From Rhodobacter sp. (GTDB lineage: Bacteria; Pseudomonadota; Alphaproteobacteria; Rhodobacterales; Rhodobacteraceae), in NCBI GenBank assembly GCA_030065095.1, contig JASJDP010000004.1, positions 162,896 to 226,895 on the forward strand: a DNA stretch of 64,000 nucleotides. Reading direction: 5' to 3'. The notes beneath the pieces are model-generated. The model did no database searches, had not been told where the DNA came from, and worked only from the letters and a program-made list of their open reading frames with translations. This document shows positions 18,119-26,733 of this stretch, piece after piece; positions within the stretch are counted from its first letter, which is position 1, and each line of letters starts with the position of its first letter. Made by a program: the position numbers and the translations under genes.

Positions 18119-19534
18119 TCAGCCGAGGCTCCTTATCTGCGGCCGCCGCCATGCGGCCGCCGGTCCCACCATCAGCTCGTGCAGCGCCCAAACCAGCGCA
18201 TCCGCCCGGTCCGGAGACCCCCGGCCCTCATATCCCCGTGCGGTCATCTTGCACATCTGATCCTCCAGAATGCCCAACCCCGTGCGGTGGCGCACCCGCC
18301 CCTGTTCGTACAGGGCCGCCACCGGTTCGGCCCGGGCGGCCTTGCCGCGCGCGGCATGCACCGGCCGGTAGGGCACCAGCGGGTCGACCTGCTGCAGCAC
18401 CTCGCGGATCAGGTCGCCGCCCTGGTTCACCTCGGCCACCAGCCGCTCGGCCCCGTGGCGATCCCGTGCCGCGATCGCCGCTTCGGCCCAGGTCGTCGGC
18501 GACGAGGCCGCGACGCTGGCATCCTCCAGAACATAGGCCCGCCATTCCTGCGGCGCGCCGCGCGTCACCGCGCCCGCGACCACGATCCCGCACTCGTCGG
18601 ATCCGGCGTGCCCGGTCACCGGCGGATCCACCGCCACCACCACCCTGTCCAGGTTCGGCACCGCATCCACCCGGCAGCCTTCCAGCATCGCCGTCGTCCA
18701 AAGCGCCCCCTCGGCATCCTCCATAAGTACACCGTCCAGCTCTTGCCGGCCCAGCCGCGTGCCTTCGTACCGCGCCCGGACCTCCTCCAGGAACGATCGC
18801 GCCAGATAGGCTTTGTTGGCGTCGGTCGCCGCCCGCGTCACCACGGTCGACGGGGTGTCCAGAAGCCTCTTCAAGACATCCACATTCCGCGGCGTCGTGG
18901 TGACGACCTGCCGCGGGCTTTCCCCCAGCCGCAGCGCGAACTGCAGCATGTCCCAGGCCTCGTCGGCCTTTTTCCATTTCGCAAGCTCATCGGCCCAGGC
19001 CGCATCGAATTGCGGCCCCCGCAGGCTCTCGGGATCATGCGCCGAAAACGCCTGCGCGACAGCGCCGTTCGGCCATTCCAGCCGCCGCCGCGTCGCCTGC
19101 CACGCCGGCCTGCGGTCCGGCGGCGAGCAGGCCAGGATGCCGCTGTCGCCGAAGACCATCACCTCGCGCACCTGATCGATGGTCTCTCCGACCAAAGCGA
19201 CGCGCCGGGCGCGGCCCGCGTCCAGCGGCATCGCCCCTTCGACCATCGCGCGCACCCATTCCGATCCGGCCCGCGTCTTGCCGGCGCCGCGCCCCCCCAT
19301 GATCACCCAGGTCCGCCAATCGCCGTCCGGCGGCAGCTGATGCTCGAACGCCCAGAACTCGAACAGATAAGGGAGCGCCAGCAGCGCCCCCTCACCCAGG
19401 CTTTCCAGGTACCGCTCAACCGTCTCCGGCGGCGCGGAGGCGAGCCAGGCGGCTCCCGATCTCAGCGCGTGCGGCGTCGAAATCGATGGCGAAATTTCCC
19501 GCAACGCCTCGTGCTTTTTTGCGTTCTTCGGCAA
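18119..19534 (-). CDS. Gene transfer agent g2: terminase large subunit (DNA packaging ATPase/nuclease)
   Basis: A 471-residue packaging motor. Walker A is GGRGAGKTRAGSEW (about 80-93), Walker B region FDAAWADELAKW, coupling motif TTTPRNVDVL. The nuclease domain begins VVVAVDPPVTGHAGSDECG and ends GSPDRADALVWALHEL with conserved acidic residues. In gene transfer agents it packages host DNA with little sequence choice. The best start is a TTG at 19534 with AAGGA six bases upstream; it lies 119 nt inside g1 in another frame. No ATG exists before the Walker A region, so the unusual start seems required. Confidence 0.94.
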   Translation of the reverse strand: MPKNAKKHEALREISPSISTPHALRSGAAWLASAPPETVERYLESLGEGALLALPYLFEFWAFEHQLPPDGDWRTWVIMGGRGAGKTRAGSEWVRAMVEGAMPLDAGRARRVALVGETIDQVREVMVFGDSGILACSPPDRRPAWQATRRRLEWPNGAVAQAFSAHDPESLRGPQFDAAWADELAKWKKADEAWDMLQFALRLGESPRQVVTTTPRNVDVLKRLLDTPSTVVTRAATDANKAYLARSFLEEVRARYEGTRLGRQELDGVLMEDAEGALWTTAMLEGCRVDAVPNLDRVVVAVDPPVTGHAGSDECGIVVAGAVTRGAPQEWRAYVLEDASVAASSPTTWAEAAIAARDRHGAERLVAEVNQGGDLIREVLQQVDPLVPYRPVHAARGKAARAEPVAALYEQGRVRHRTGLGILEDQMCKMTARGYEGRGSPDRADALVWALHELMVGPAAAWRRPQIRSLG

Positions 19535-19742
19535 CCCGATTCCTTTCCATCACCGCAATCTTCCAGGCCTCGGACAGCTCCTTCACCGCGATCCGCGCCT
19601 TGCCGATGGCCTCGTCGTCTTCCTGTCGAACTTTGTTCAGTAATGTGCCGAGGATCGCCCCGGCTTCCTTGAAAAGTGCCTCCGCCACGGCGAGGGTCTC
19701 GTCCACGGCGGTTCCGTCGTCTATCGGCTTGATCAAAGTCAT
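19416..19742 (-). CDS. Gene transfer agent g1: terminase small subunit
   Basis: About 108 residues, almost all helical (AVDETLAVAEALFKEAGAIL, ELSEAWKIAVMERNRVAEER), matching RcGTA g1, which acts as the small terminase/packaging adaptor. It begins the cluster. ATG 19742 has AGGCAGG upstream; an in-frame ATG at 19763 (MRGRLYK) with GGAG five bases before it is equally possible. Its last 119 nt overlap the start of g2 in a different frame. Confidence 0.88.
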   Translation of the reverse strand: MTLIKPIDDGTAVDETLAVAEALFKEAGAILGTLLNKVRQEDDEAIGKARIAVKELSEAWKIAVMERNRVAEERKKARGVAGNFAIDFDAARAEIGSRLARLRAAGDG

Positions 19743-19790
19743 TTTATATAGCCTGCCTCTCATGCTCGCTCCGCACGAGAGAAATGAAAC

Positions 19791-19821
19791 GGCGGCCTCG
19801 GGGATAATGCCCCGGGCCGCC
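19791..19821 (-). other. Hairpin in the 5' leader of the gene transfer agent transcript
   Basis: GGCGGCCTCGGGG and CCCCGGGCCGCC flank ATAATG, forming a long GC-rich stem with one bulge between the predicted promoter and the g1 start. It would sit in the untranslated leader (about 100 nt) and could influence mRNA stability or termination. Confidence 0.45.
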
Positions 19822-19846
19822 GACCCATTTCTTCCAGCTTGCCAAA

Positions 19847-19875
19847 GGTCTACACAAGACCGTGCGGCAAGTCAA
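19847..19875 (-). promoter_or_regulatory. Predicted promoter of the gene transfer agent cluster
   Basis: On the minus strand TTGACT (19870-19875) is separated by 17 nt from TAGACC (19847-19852). The -35 is good and the -10 weak, which fits an activator-dependent promoter. It lies directly downstream of two CtrA boxes and about 105 nt before g1. Promoter position is a prediction from sequence only. Confidence 0.4.
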
Positions 19876-19886
19876 GAAGTTTATTA

Positions 19887-19901
19887 TTAACAATGGCTTA
19901 A
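19887..19901 (-). promoter_or_regulatory. CtrA box 1 upstream of g1 (TTAA-N7-TTAA)
   Basis: TTAACAATGGCTTAA is an exact match to the full CtrA consensus TTAA-N7-TTAA. It is centred about 54 nt upstream of the start point expected from the predicted promoter. CtrA is a known positive regulator of gene transfer agent production in Rhodobacterales. Confidence 0.65.
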
Positions 19902-19912
19902 TAGCGCAATCG

Positions 19913-19927
19913 TTAACAGATCCTTAA
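19913..19927 (-). promoter_or_regulatory. CtrA box 2 upstream of g1 (TTAA-N7-TTAA)
   Basis: TTAACAGATCCTTAA is a second exact TTAA-N7-TTAA match, 26 nt (centre to centre) from box 1. It lies just beyond the mltG stop at 19940. The only gene start downstream of it in either direction at short range is g1. Confidence 0.6.
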
Positions 19928-19939
19928 CATCCCGAAGGC

Positions 19940-21100
19940 CTATTGATCGGCGCGCTCCGCCTCGATCTCGCGCCACCGGGCCACGTTTTCATTATGTTCC
20001 GCAAGGGTTTCGGCAAAGGCATGCCCGCCGGTGCCATCGGCCACGAAGAAGATAAAGTCGCTGTCCTCGGGGTCCAAAGCCGCCTCGATGCTCGCACGTC
20101 CCGGGTTCGCAATCGGCGTCGGCGGCAGCCCGTCGATCAGATAGGTGTTGTACGGTGTCTCGCGCCGCAGCTCCGATTGCCGCAGGCCGCGCCCAAGCAC
20201 GCCCTGCCCACGCGTGATGCCATAGATAACCGTCGGGTCGGTCTGCAGCCGCATGCCCCGGTTCAGCCGATTGACGAACACGGCAGACACCGTGCCGCGT
20301 TCGTCGGGCAACCCGGTCTCCTTCTCGATGATCGACGCGAGGATCAGCGCCTCTTCGGGCGTATCGATCGGCAGGCCGTCGGCCCGGTTGCGCCACGCAT
20401 CCTCCAGCAGCTCGGTCTGCCGCGCCTCCATCAGGGCCAACAGATCGCCCCGGTCGGCGCCGACCGACACCTCGTAGCTGTCGGGCGCCAGCCGGCCTTC
20501 GGGCGGCACCGACGGCACGTCGCCGGTCATCACGTCGACCGCCTTCAAACCCTCGACCACCTGCCAGCTGGTCACGCCCTCGGCCATCGCCACCCGGTAC
20601 CGCGTGTCCGGCCGGTCCCGCATTTCGGCGTAGGCCTCCGGCGTCTCCGTGTCATCGGCGGTGGGATCGAACTCCACCAGTTCGACATAGCGGTTCGTGG
20701 CCGGGTCCAGCTCGCGCACCTGCACGCCGATCCGGGTCACACCGATCCGATAGACGATTTCGGTGCCGCAGGTCGACTGGCCGCCGCGCGTGACGATATC
20801 GACGATCTCGGCCATCGACGCGCCCGCAGGCACCAGAAACGAGCCCGCCTTGAGGTCATCCGATTTCTCGGCGTAATCCGCTCCGATCCGCAGGATGCGC
20901 GGGTTCGACACGGCACCCCGCGCCTCCAGCTCGCCGGACACCGAACTCATCGTCGCGCCCCGTTCCACCCGCAGGCAGATCGGCTCGGCAAGCGGTCCCT
21001 CGGCGGTATACTGGGATTGCCCCCAGCCGATCAGCCCGCCCACCGCGATCAGAATGACAATGAACAGCGTCAGCGCATTCGACGCGATGGACCGCCACAT
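19940..21100 (-). CDS. mltG: Endolytic murein transglycosylase MltG
   Basis: Inner-membrane lytic transglycosylase that cuts nascent peptidoglycan strands and may end glycan elongation. One N-terminal membrane helix (LFIVILIAVGGLIGW, about 12-27) is followed by a LysM-like region and the YceG/MltG domain. The catalytic Glu is in LASIIEKETGLPDERG, and RLQTDPTVIYGI and TYLIDGLPPTPIANPG are conserved. 386 residues is normal. Its ATG shares a base with the fabF stop (TGATG), so the two are co-translated. Confidence 0.95.
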   Translation of the reverse strand: MWRSIASNALTLFIVILIAVGGLIGWGQSQYTAEGPLAEPICLRVERGATMSSVSGELEARGAVSNPRILRIGADYAEKSDDLKAGSFLVPAGASMAEIVDIVTRGGQSTCGTEIVYRIGVTRIGVQVRELDPATNRYVELVEFDPTADDTETPEAYAEMRDRPDTRYRVAMAEGVTSWQVVEGLKAVDVMTGDVPSVPPEGRLAPDSYEVSVGADRGDLLALMEARQTELLEDAWRNRADGLPIDTPEEALILASIIEKETGLPDERGTVSAVFVNRLNRGMRLQTDPTVIYGITRGQGVLGRGLRQSELRRETPYNTYLIDGLPPTPIANPGRASIEAALDPEDSDFIFFVADGTGGHAFAETLAEHNENVARWREIEAERADQ

Positions 21101-22362
21101 CAGCCGGTCACCCGCCCCAGCACCAGCGAGGCATTGGTGCCGCCGAACCCGAAGGAATTCGACAGGGCCACATTCACCTCGCGCGCGCGCTTCGCCTTTG
21201 GCGCCAGGTCGAGCCGCGTCTCGACCGCCGGATTGTCCAGGTTGATCGTCGGCGGCGCCACCTGATCGCGGATCGCCAGGATCGAAAAGATCGCCTCGAT
21301 CGCCCCGGCAGCGCCCAGAAGATGCCCGGTGGCGGACTTCGTCGACGACATCGTCGCCTCGCCCGCCTTGTCGCCCAGGAGCCGCTCGACCGCGGCCAGT
21401 TCGATCGTGTCGGCCATCGTCGAGGTGCCGTGCGCGTTGATATAGTCCACCGCCTCGGGGCTGACGCCCGCCCGGTCCAACGCCGCCTGCATCGACCGCC
21501 GGGCACCGTCGCCATCCTCGGCCGGCGCCGTGATGTGAAAGGCATCCCCCGAAAGACCGTATCCCAGAACCTCGGCATAGATCTTCGCGCCGCGCGCCAC
21601 GGCGTGCTCCATCTCTTCCAGCACCACCACGCCCGCGCCCTCGCCCATGACGAACCCGTCCCGGTCCGCATCATAGGGCCGGCTCGCCGCCGCCGGGTCG
21701 TTGGCATATTTCGTCGACAGCGCCTTGCAGGCGTTGAACCCGGCAATACCGATCTCGCAGATCGGGCTTTCCGTGCCGCCGGCCACCATCACGTCGGCGT
21801 CGCCCCACTGGATCAGCCGCGCCGCGTCGCCGATGGCATGCGCGCCCGTCGAGCAGGCCGTCACCACGGCGTGGTTCGGCCCCTTGAACCCGAACCGGAT
21901 CGACACCTGCCCGGACACCAGATTGATCAGCGCACCTGGAATGAAGAACGGCGAGACACGCCGAGGCCCCCGCTCGTTCAGCAGAACCGAGGTATTCTGG
22001 ATCGACGTCAACCCACCGATCCCCGACCCGATCATCACGCCCGTGCGTTCCCGGCTCGGTTCGTCCTCCGGCATCCAGCCGGCGTCCCGTACCGCCTGAT
22101 CCGCTGCCGCCATTCCGTAAAGGATGAACCCGTCGACCTTGCGCTGCTCCTTCGGCTCCATCCAGGCATCGGGATCAAAGCTGCCGCCGGTCCCGTCGCC
22201 GCGCGTCACCTCGCAGGCATAGGTGGTGGCAAAGGGGCTGGCGTCGAACTTGGTGATGGGGCCCGCGCCCGACTCGCCGGCCAACAGACGCGTCCAAGTC
22301 TCCTCGGCGCTGCTCGCCAGCGGCGACACCATTCCCAGCCCTGTGACAACCACTCGACGCAT
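21100..22362 (-). CDS. fabF: Beta-ketoacyl-ACP synthase II
   Basis: Condensing enzyme that elongates acyl-ACP with malonyl-ACP in fatty acid synthesis. The 420 residues begin MRRVVVTGLGMVSPLASSAE. The catalytic triad is visible: Cys in VTACSTGAHAIG, His in NAHGTSTMADTIE and His in SATGHLLGAAGAIE; the C-terminal SNSFGFGGTNASLV is typical. ATG 22362 gives the family start; codons upstream in the frame have no similarity. acpP, often just upstream, is not present in the roughly 730 nt before the next gene. Confidence 0.97.
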   Translation of the reverse strand: MRRVVVTGLGMVSPLASSAEETWTRLLAGESGAGPITKFDASPFATTYACEVTRGDGTGGSFDPDAWMEPKEQRKVDGFILYGMAAADQAVRDAGWMPEDEPSRERTGVMIGSGIGGLTSIQNTSVLLNERGPRRVSPFFIPGALINLVSGQVSIRFGFKGPNHAVVTACSTGAHAIGDAARLIQWGDADVMVAGGTESPICEIGIAGFNACKALSTKYANDPAAASRPYDADRDGFVMGEGAGVVVLEEMEHAVARGAKIYAEVLGYGLSGDAFHITAPAEDGDGARRSMQAALDRAGVSPEAVDYINAHGTSTMADTIELAAVERLLGDKAGEATMSSTKSATGHLLGAAGAIEAIFSILAIRDQVAPPTINLDNPAVETRLDLAPKAKRAREVNVALSNSFGFGGTNASLVLGRVTG

Positions 22363-23090
22363 GTGCCCTGCCCCTCTTCCGATTTTCGCTGCTCCGCCGG
22401 GCCCTGATACCGCGCAGAGCCTCCCCGGGGCAAGCACCCTCGGCACGATCCGGCCCAGCGCGAAAGCCCGCTTGTCTTCCCCTGTCAGGACTGCCCCCGA
22501 GCGCAGTTCGGCCCTGACGGCGGAAAACAGAGGCAAATGGCCAGATCGCGATCGATTTTGACAGAACCGAACTCTGCCGGTGTTGGCGTGGAGCGGACAA
22601 ACAAGAAAACAGAAAAAGCGACCAATGCTATATCGATAGGATCGCGCCCGACGCCGAGGGTGGGCGCTGCTCAGCTTGCGACGAGATCTCTCCGAAGACC
22701 AAATGTTTTAAGAAAGTCAGACGTTTCAACGCATCGCGCCCGCCCTGGGGGGGGCGGGGTCGGGCGCGATCCGGCTTTCAGCCAGGGGGGGGGAACAGCT
22801 GATCGAAGGGATCCCCCAGAATTTCATCGGTGATCGACCTCTACTTTAGGCCAAAACCAGCATCGCAGAAGGCTCGCACCGCACACTGCACCGGCCCGGG
22901 GCCCTGACCGGACCCTGCAACAGCAAAAATCCACCGCCCCCAACGGTGCGCCAGTCCAAGGGGTCATGCGAAATTGGCCCATTTGCAGCTGGAACGCTCA
23001 CCTGGAGCGGTTCCACGGCACCGCGAACCCCGGCGAAGCCGAAGACGGCCGCTGCGAGACCTCGGCGCAGGCGCTGCCCGCACATCCGGA
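22363..23090. other. 728-nt non-coding interval between fabF and xylA, containing repeat copy A
   Basis: No gene was recognised. 22363-22638 is the upstream region of fabF; short open frames there show no family pattern and no acpP is found. 22639-22860 is the structured repeat described separately. 22861-23090 follows the xylA stop and is GC-rich without a clear intrinsic terminator or gene. Confidence 0.6.
22639..22860 (+). repeat. Structured intergenic repeat, copy A
   Basis: A 222-bp element that aligns end to end with 38923-39140. It starts GGATCGCGCCCGACGCC (22639-22655), whose inverted partner is at 22756-22772 with one mismatch. The best-conserved block covers about 22732-22774. The element ends in GGCCAAAACC, shared with copy B. 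One G-run differs in length. Orientation is given relative to the GGATCGCGCCC start. It lies between fabF and xylA. Confidence 0.85.
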
Positions 23091-24398
23091 TCACAGATAC
23101 CGGTTGACCAGGTTCTCCAGCCGCTCTTGCCGTCCCGACCGCGGCTCGGGATCGAGTCCCGCCTGCCGCACATAGGCGTCCAGATCCTCCAGCCCGTAGC
23201 CGCCCGACAGCATCTTCCGCGCCTCGGCGCCCTCCCATCCGGCATAGCGCTCGGCGCGCAGCCGCTCCAACGCGCCGTCCTCCAGCATCGCCGCCGCCGC
23301 CTTCAGGCCACGCGCACAGGCGTCCATGCCGCCCGCATGGGCCAGGATCAGATCTTCGGGATCCAGCGACTGCCGGCGCAGCTTGGCGTCGAAATTCGTG
23401 CCGCCGGTGGTGAAGCCGCCCGCCTTGAGGATTTCGTAGTAGGCCAGCGCCATCTCCGGCACGTTGTTGGGAAACTGATCGGTGTCCCAGCCCGACTGAT
23501 AGTCGTTCCGGTTGATGTCGATCGAGCCCAGAATGCCCAGCGACGCCGCCATCGCCAGTTCGTGCTCGAAACTATGGCCCGCCAGGATCGCGTGGCCCTG
23601 TTCGACATTGACCTTGACCTCGTCCTCCAGCCCAAAGCGCTTGAGAAAGCCATAGACCGTCTGCACGTCATAATCGTACTGATGCTTCGTCGGCTCCTGC
23701 GGCTTGGGCTCGATCAGCAGCGTGCCGGCAAAGCCGATCTTGTGCTTATAGTCGACGACCATGCGCAGCATTGCCGCGAACTGTTCGGCCTCGCGGGTCA
23801 GATCGGTGTTGAGCAGCGTCTCGTACCCCTCGCGTCCGCCCCACATGACGTAATTCTGCCCGCCAAGGCGGTGCGTGGCGTCGATACAGGATTTCAGCGT
23901 CGCCCCGGCATAGGCGAAGACGTCCGGGTCGGGGTTGGTCGCCGCACCTGCCATGAACCGGCGATGCGTGAACAGATTGGCCGTGCCCCAAAGCAGACCG
24001 GTCCCGGTCGCCTCCATCTTCGGGCCCACATAGTCGACCATGGCGTCCAGATTGGAAACGCTCTCGGCAAATGTCGCGCCTTCCGGCCGGATGTCGAGGT
24101 CGTGAAAGCAGAAGAACGGCACGCCGAGAATGTCGAACATCTCGAACGCCACGTCGGCCTTCAGCCGTGCCAGATCCATGCCGTCGCCGAACCAGGGCCG
24201 CTGAAAGGTCTGTCCGCCGAACGGGTCTTGCCCCTGCCAGGCGAAAGAGTGCCAATAGGCGACGGCGAAACGCAGATGGTCCTCCATCCGCTTGCCCATC
24301 ACCAGTTCCTCGGGGTCGTAGTGGCGAAAGGCGAATTCGTTCGCCGTCTCCGGACCCTCATGGGCGATCTTCGGGATGCCCGCAAAAAAGTCAGTCAT
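23091..24398 (-). CDS. xylA: Xylose isomerase
   Basis: Converts D-xylose to D-xylulose in the cytoplasm. A 435-residue class II enzyme with the metal and substrate residues in [65 protein letters not shown] and [20 protein letters not shown]. The start overlaps the xylB stop by four bases (ATGA). It is the last gene of the xylFHG-xylBA series. The product would feed XylB and then the pentose phosphate pathway. Confidence 0.97.
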   Translation of the reverse strand: MTDFFAGIPKIAHEGPETANEFAFRHYDPEELVMGKRMEDHLRFAVAYWHSFAWQGQDPFGGQTFQRPWFGDGMDLARLKADVAFEMFDILGVPFFCFHDLDIRPEGATFAESVSNLDAMVDYVGPKMEATGTGLLWGTANLFTHRRFMAGAATNPDPDVFAYAGATLKSCIDATHRLGGQNYVMWGGREGYETLLNTDLTREAEQFAAMLRMVVDYKHKIGFAGTLLIEPKPQEPTKHQYDYDVQTVYGFLKRFGLEDEVKVNVEQGHAILAGHSFEHELAMAASLGILGSIDINRNDYQSGWDTDQFPNNVPEMALAYYEILKAGGFTTGGTNFDAKLRRQSLDPEDLILAHAGGMDACARGLKAAAAMLEDGALERLRAERYAGWEGAEARKMLSGGYGLEDLDAYVRQAGLDPEPRSGRQERLENLVNRYL

Positions 24399-25834
24399 GT
24401 CAGCCCCCTGATAGCATCACGCGCTTGCTTGTACCGGTCATGGCCCTCGTCGAACGCGGCCACCAGCGCGACGTCCGGTTCGATCGACCGCGCAATCTTC
24501 GGCGGCGGGGCCAGCTCTGCTCCGCCCCCGGTCGCCGCCATCATCGCCAGCCGCGCCGCGCCGAAGGCGCCACCGAAATCGCCGGCGACCGGCAGATCCA
24601 CATGGGTGTTCAGCACTGTGGCGATTGCATGAAGCCAGTAATCCGACCGCGACCCGCCGCCCACGGCCAGCAGCGACGAAATCTCTGTCCCTGTCGCCGC
24701 CAGCGCATCGCGGCAATCCCGGATCGCGAATGTCACGCCCTCCAGCACCGCGCGCGTCGCCGCCGCCCGGTCGGTGGCATGCTCCAGGCCGATGAAGGCC
24801 CCGCGAACGCCGGCGTCGTTCAACGGCGTGCGTTCGCCGCCCAGATAGGGCAGGAACCGCGTCTTCGACGGCGCCTGCAGCCCACCCAGCGCGGTTGTCA
24901 GCTCTGCGGCATCCCCGCCCACCAGTTCGGCGAACCAGTTCAGGGCGTCCGTCGCCGCCAGGATCACCCCCATCTGGTGCCAGGTTCCGGGCAGCGCGTG
25001 GCAGAATGTGTGCACCGCCGTCGCGGCATCCGGCCTGTACCCGTCATTGGCCGCAAACAGCACGCCCGAGGTGCCGAGCGACACGAACGCCTGCCCCGCA
25101 CGGACCACGCCCACGCCGATGGCCGAGGCCGCATTGTCCCCGCCGCCCCCCGCAACCACGACCTCGGACCCAAGCCCCCAGCGCTGCGCCAGCTCCGGCC
25201 GCAACACGCCGGAGATCTCGGAGCCTTCCACCAGCCGCGGCATGTGATCGCGGCCCAGCCCCGTGCGCCCCAGCAGAGCGTCCGACCAGTCCCGCGCACC
25301 GGTGTCCAGCCACGAGGTCCCGGCGGCATCCGACATCTCGGCGACATAGTCACCGGTCAGCCACAGCCGCAGATAGTCCTTTGGCAACAATACTTTGGCG
25401 AGCTGGCCGAAGGTCTCCGGCTCATGCCGCTGCACCCAGGCCAGCTTTGGCGCGGTGAAACCGGGAAAGACGATGTTGCCCGTGACGTCGCGCCAGACCG
25501 GATCGGCATCCATCTCGGCCGCTTCGGCATGGCTGCGGGTGTCGTTCCAAAGGATGCAGGGCCGCAGGACCTGGTCCGAGGCGTCGAGCAGGGTCGCGCC
25601 GTGCATCTGGCCGGACAGTCCGATCCCTGCAACGCCGCCCAGATCGGCCTCGGCCGCCAGCCGGTCGAATACCGTCTCGGCCGCCGCGATCCAGTCGGCC
25701 GGCGCCTGTTCCGACCAGCCGTCGCGGGGCCGCGACACCGTCAGGGGCGCCGACGCCTCGGCGAGAATCGTCTGGTCCTCGGCCGCCAGAATGCCCTTCA
25801 GGCCCGATGTGCCCAGATCGAGGCCGAGGAACAC
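24395..25834 (-). CDS. xylB: Xylulokinase
   Basis: FGGY-family kinase that phosphorylates D-xylulose to xylulose 5-phosphate. 479 residues: N-terminal ATPase-fold domain ([48 protein letters not shown]) and C-terminal domain ([54 protein letters not shown]). Translation starts at GTG 25834 with GGAGGG upstream. It follows a hairpin-rich 125-nt spacer after xylG and overlaps xylA. Confidence 0.95.
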   Translation of the reverse strand: MFLGLDLGTSGLKGILAAEDQTILAEASAPLTVSRPRDGWSEQAPADWIAAAETVFDRLAAEADLGGVAGIGLSGQMHGATLLDASDQVLRPCILWNDTRSHAEAAEMDADPVWRDVTGNIVFPGFTAPKLAWVQRHEPETFGQLAKVLLPKDYLRLWLTGDYVAEMSDAAGTSWLDTGARDWSDALLGRTGLGRDHMPRLVEGSEISGVLRPELAQRWGLGSEVVVAGGGGDNAASAIGVGVVRAGQAFVSLGTSGVLFAANDGYRPDAATAVHTFCHALPGTWHQMGVILAATDALNWFAELVGGDAAELTTALGGLQAPSKTRFLPYLGGERTPLNDAGVRGAFIGLEHATDRAAATRAVLEGVTFAIRDCRDALAATGTEISSLLAVGGGSRSDYWLHAIATVLNTHVDLPVAGDFGGAFGAARLAMMAATGGGAELAPPPKIARSIEPDVALVAAFDEGHDRYKQARDAIRGLT

Positions 25835-25854
25835 CGCCTACACCCTCCGCCCGC

Positions 25855-25946
25855 AAGCCGCTTTGACGCGGCTTGGGCCACGCGCATTGCAAAGCGCGCG
25901 CAACGGCGTTTCGAAACGCCGCGGCCAAGGGCCTTCGACGGCCCTA
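25855..25946 (-). other. Series of hairpins between xylG and xylB
   Basis: Inverted repeats in a row: AAGCCGC/GCGGCTT (25855-25874), a weaker CGCGC/GCGCG pair (25881-25899), the perfect palindrome GGCGTTTCGAAACGCC (25905-25920) and AGGGCC-TTCGAC-GGCCCT (25929-25946). They fill the spacer between transporter and enzyme genes and may protect or process the transcript. None has a U-tract in the transcribed sense. Confidence 0.5.
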
Positions 25947-25959
25947 GCACCGCCCGGCC

Positions 25960-26730
25960 TCACGCCGCCATCTCCGGCTTTTTGCCAAGAATGATCATGC
26001 CCAGGATGTCGTCCTCGCTGACCTTGTCGACCTCGACCGTGCCCACCAGCTTGCCGTTCTTCATCACGCTTGCCCGGTCGCAGAGGTTTTTCACCTGGTG
26101 GATGTCGTGGTCGATCAGGAAGATGCCGATGCCCTGCTTTTTCAGCTCGTCGATCAGTTCGGCCACCATCGCCGTCTCTTCCACGCCCAGGGCCGCGGTC
26201 GGTTCGTCCATGATCAGGATCTTTGCGTTGAAATACACCGCCCGGCTGATCGCAACCGATTGCCGCTGCCCGCCCGAGAGCCCGGCGACCGGCGTCGAAA
26301 AACGACGGAAGTTCGGCGTCAGGCGTCCCATGATCTTGCGCGTCTCCGCCTCCATCGCCGCGTCGTCGACAAGCCCCACCGGCGTCGTCAGCTCGCGGCC
26401 GAGAAAAAGGTTCGACGCGGCGTCGAGGTTGTCGGCCAGCGCCAGGTACTGATAGATCGTTTCGATATTGTACTTGCGGGCGTCGCGCGGATTGTTGATA
26501 TCGGCCTTCTGGCCGTTGATGTAGATCTCGCCGCTGTCGCGCGGCAGCGCCCCCGACAGCATCTTCATCAACACCGATTTGCCTGCGCCGTTGTGTCCCA
26601 GAACGCCCACGACCTCTCCGCCGAACAGGTCGATGGTCACATCGTCCACGGCGCGGATGCCGCCGAAGGCCTTGCTCATGTTGCGCAGTTCGATCAGCGG
26701 AGTGCCGGATCTGTCGATAACGTCGGCCAT
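25960..26730 (-). CDS. xylG: Sugar ABC transporter ATP-binding protein (single-domain XylG type)
   Basis: ATPase of the xylose/pentose importer, working on the cytoplasmic face with XylH. The 256 residues contain one complete ABC domain: Walker A GHNGAGKSVLMK, signature LSGGQRQSVAIS, Walker B ILIMDEPTAALG and H-loop LIDHDIHQVKNL. Classical XylG and RbsA proteins have two fused domains of about 500 residues; the half-size form resembles FrcA-type ATPases of alphaproteobacteria and would act as a homodimer. It begins 3 nt after xylH. Confidence 0.9.
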   Translation of the reverse strand: MADVIDRSGTPLIELRNMSKAFGGIRAVDDVTIDLFGGEVVGVLGHNGAGKSVLMKMLSGALPRDSGEIYINGQKADINNPRDARKYNIETIYQYLALADNLDAASNLFLGRELTTPVGLVDDAAMEAETRKIMGRLTPNFRRFSTPVAGLSGGQRQSVAISRAVYFNAKILIMDEPTAALGVEETAMVAELIDELKKQGIGIFLIDHDIHQVKNLCDRASVMKNGKLVGTVEVDKVSEDDILGMIILGKKPEMAA

Positions 26731-26733
26731 AGG

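Noticed and set aside
17711..19672. 653-codon plus-strand frame across portal and terminase genes
   Set aside because: Runs antisense over two different well-supported genes and has no domain signature.
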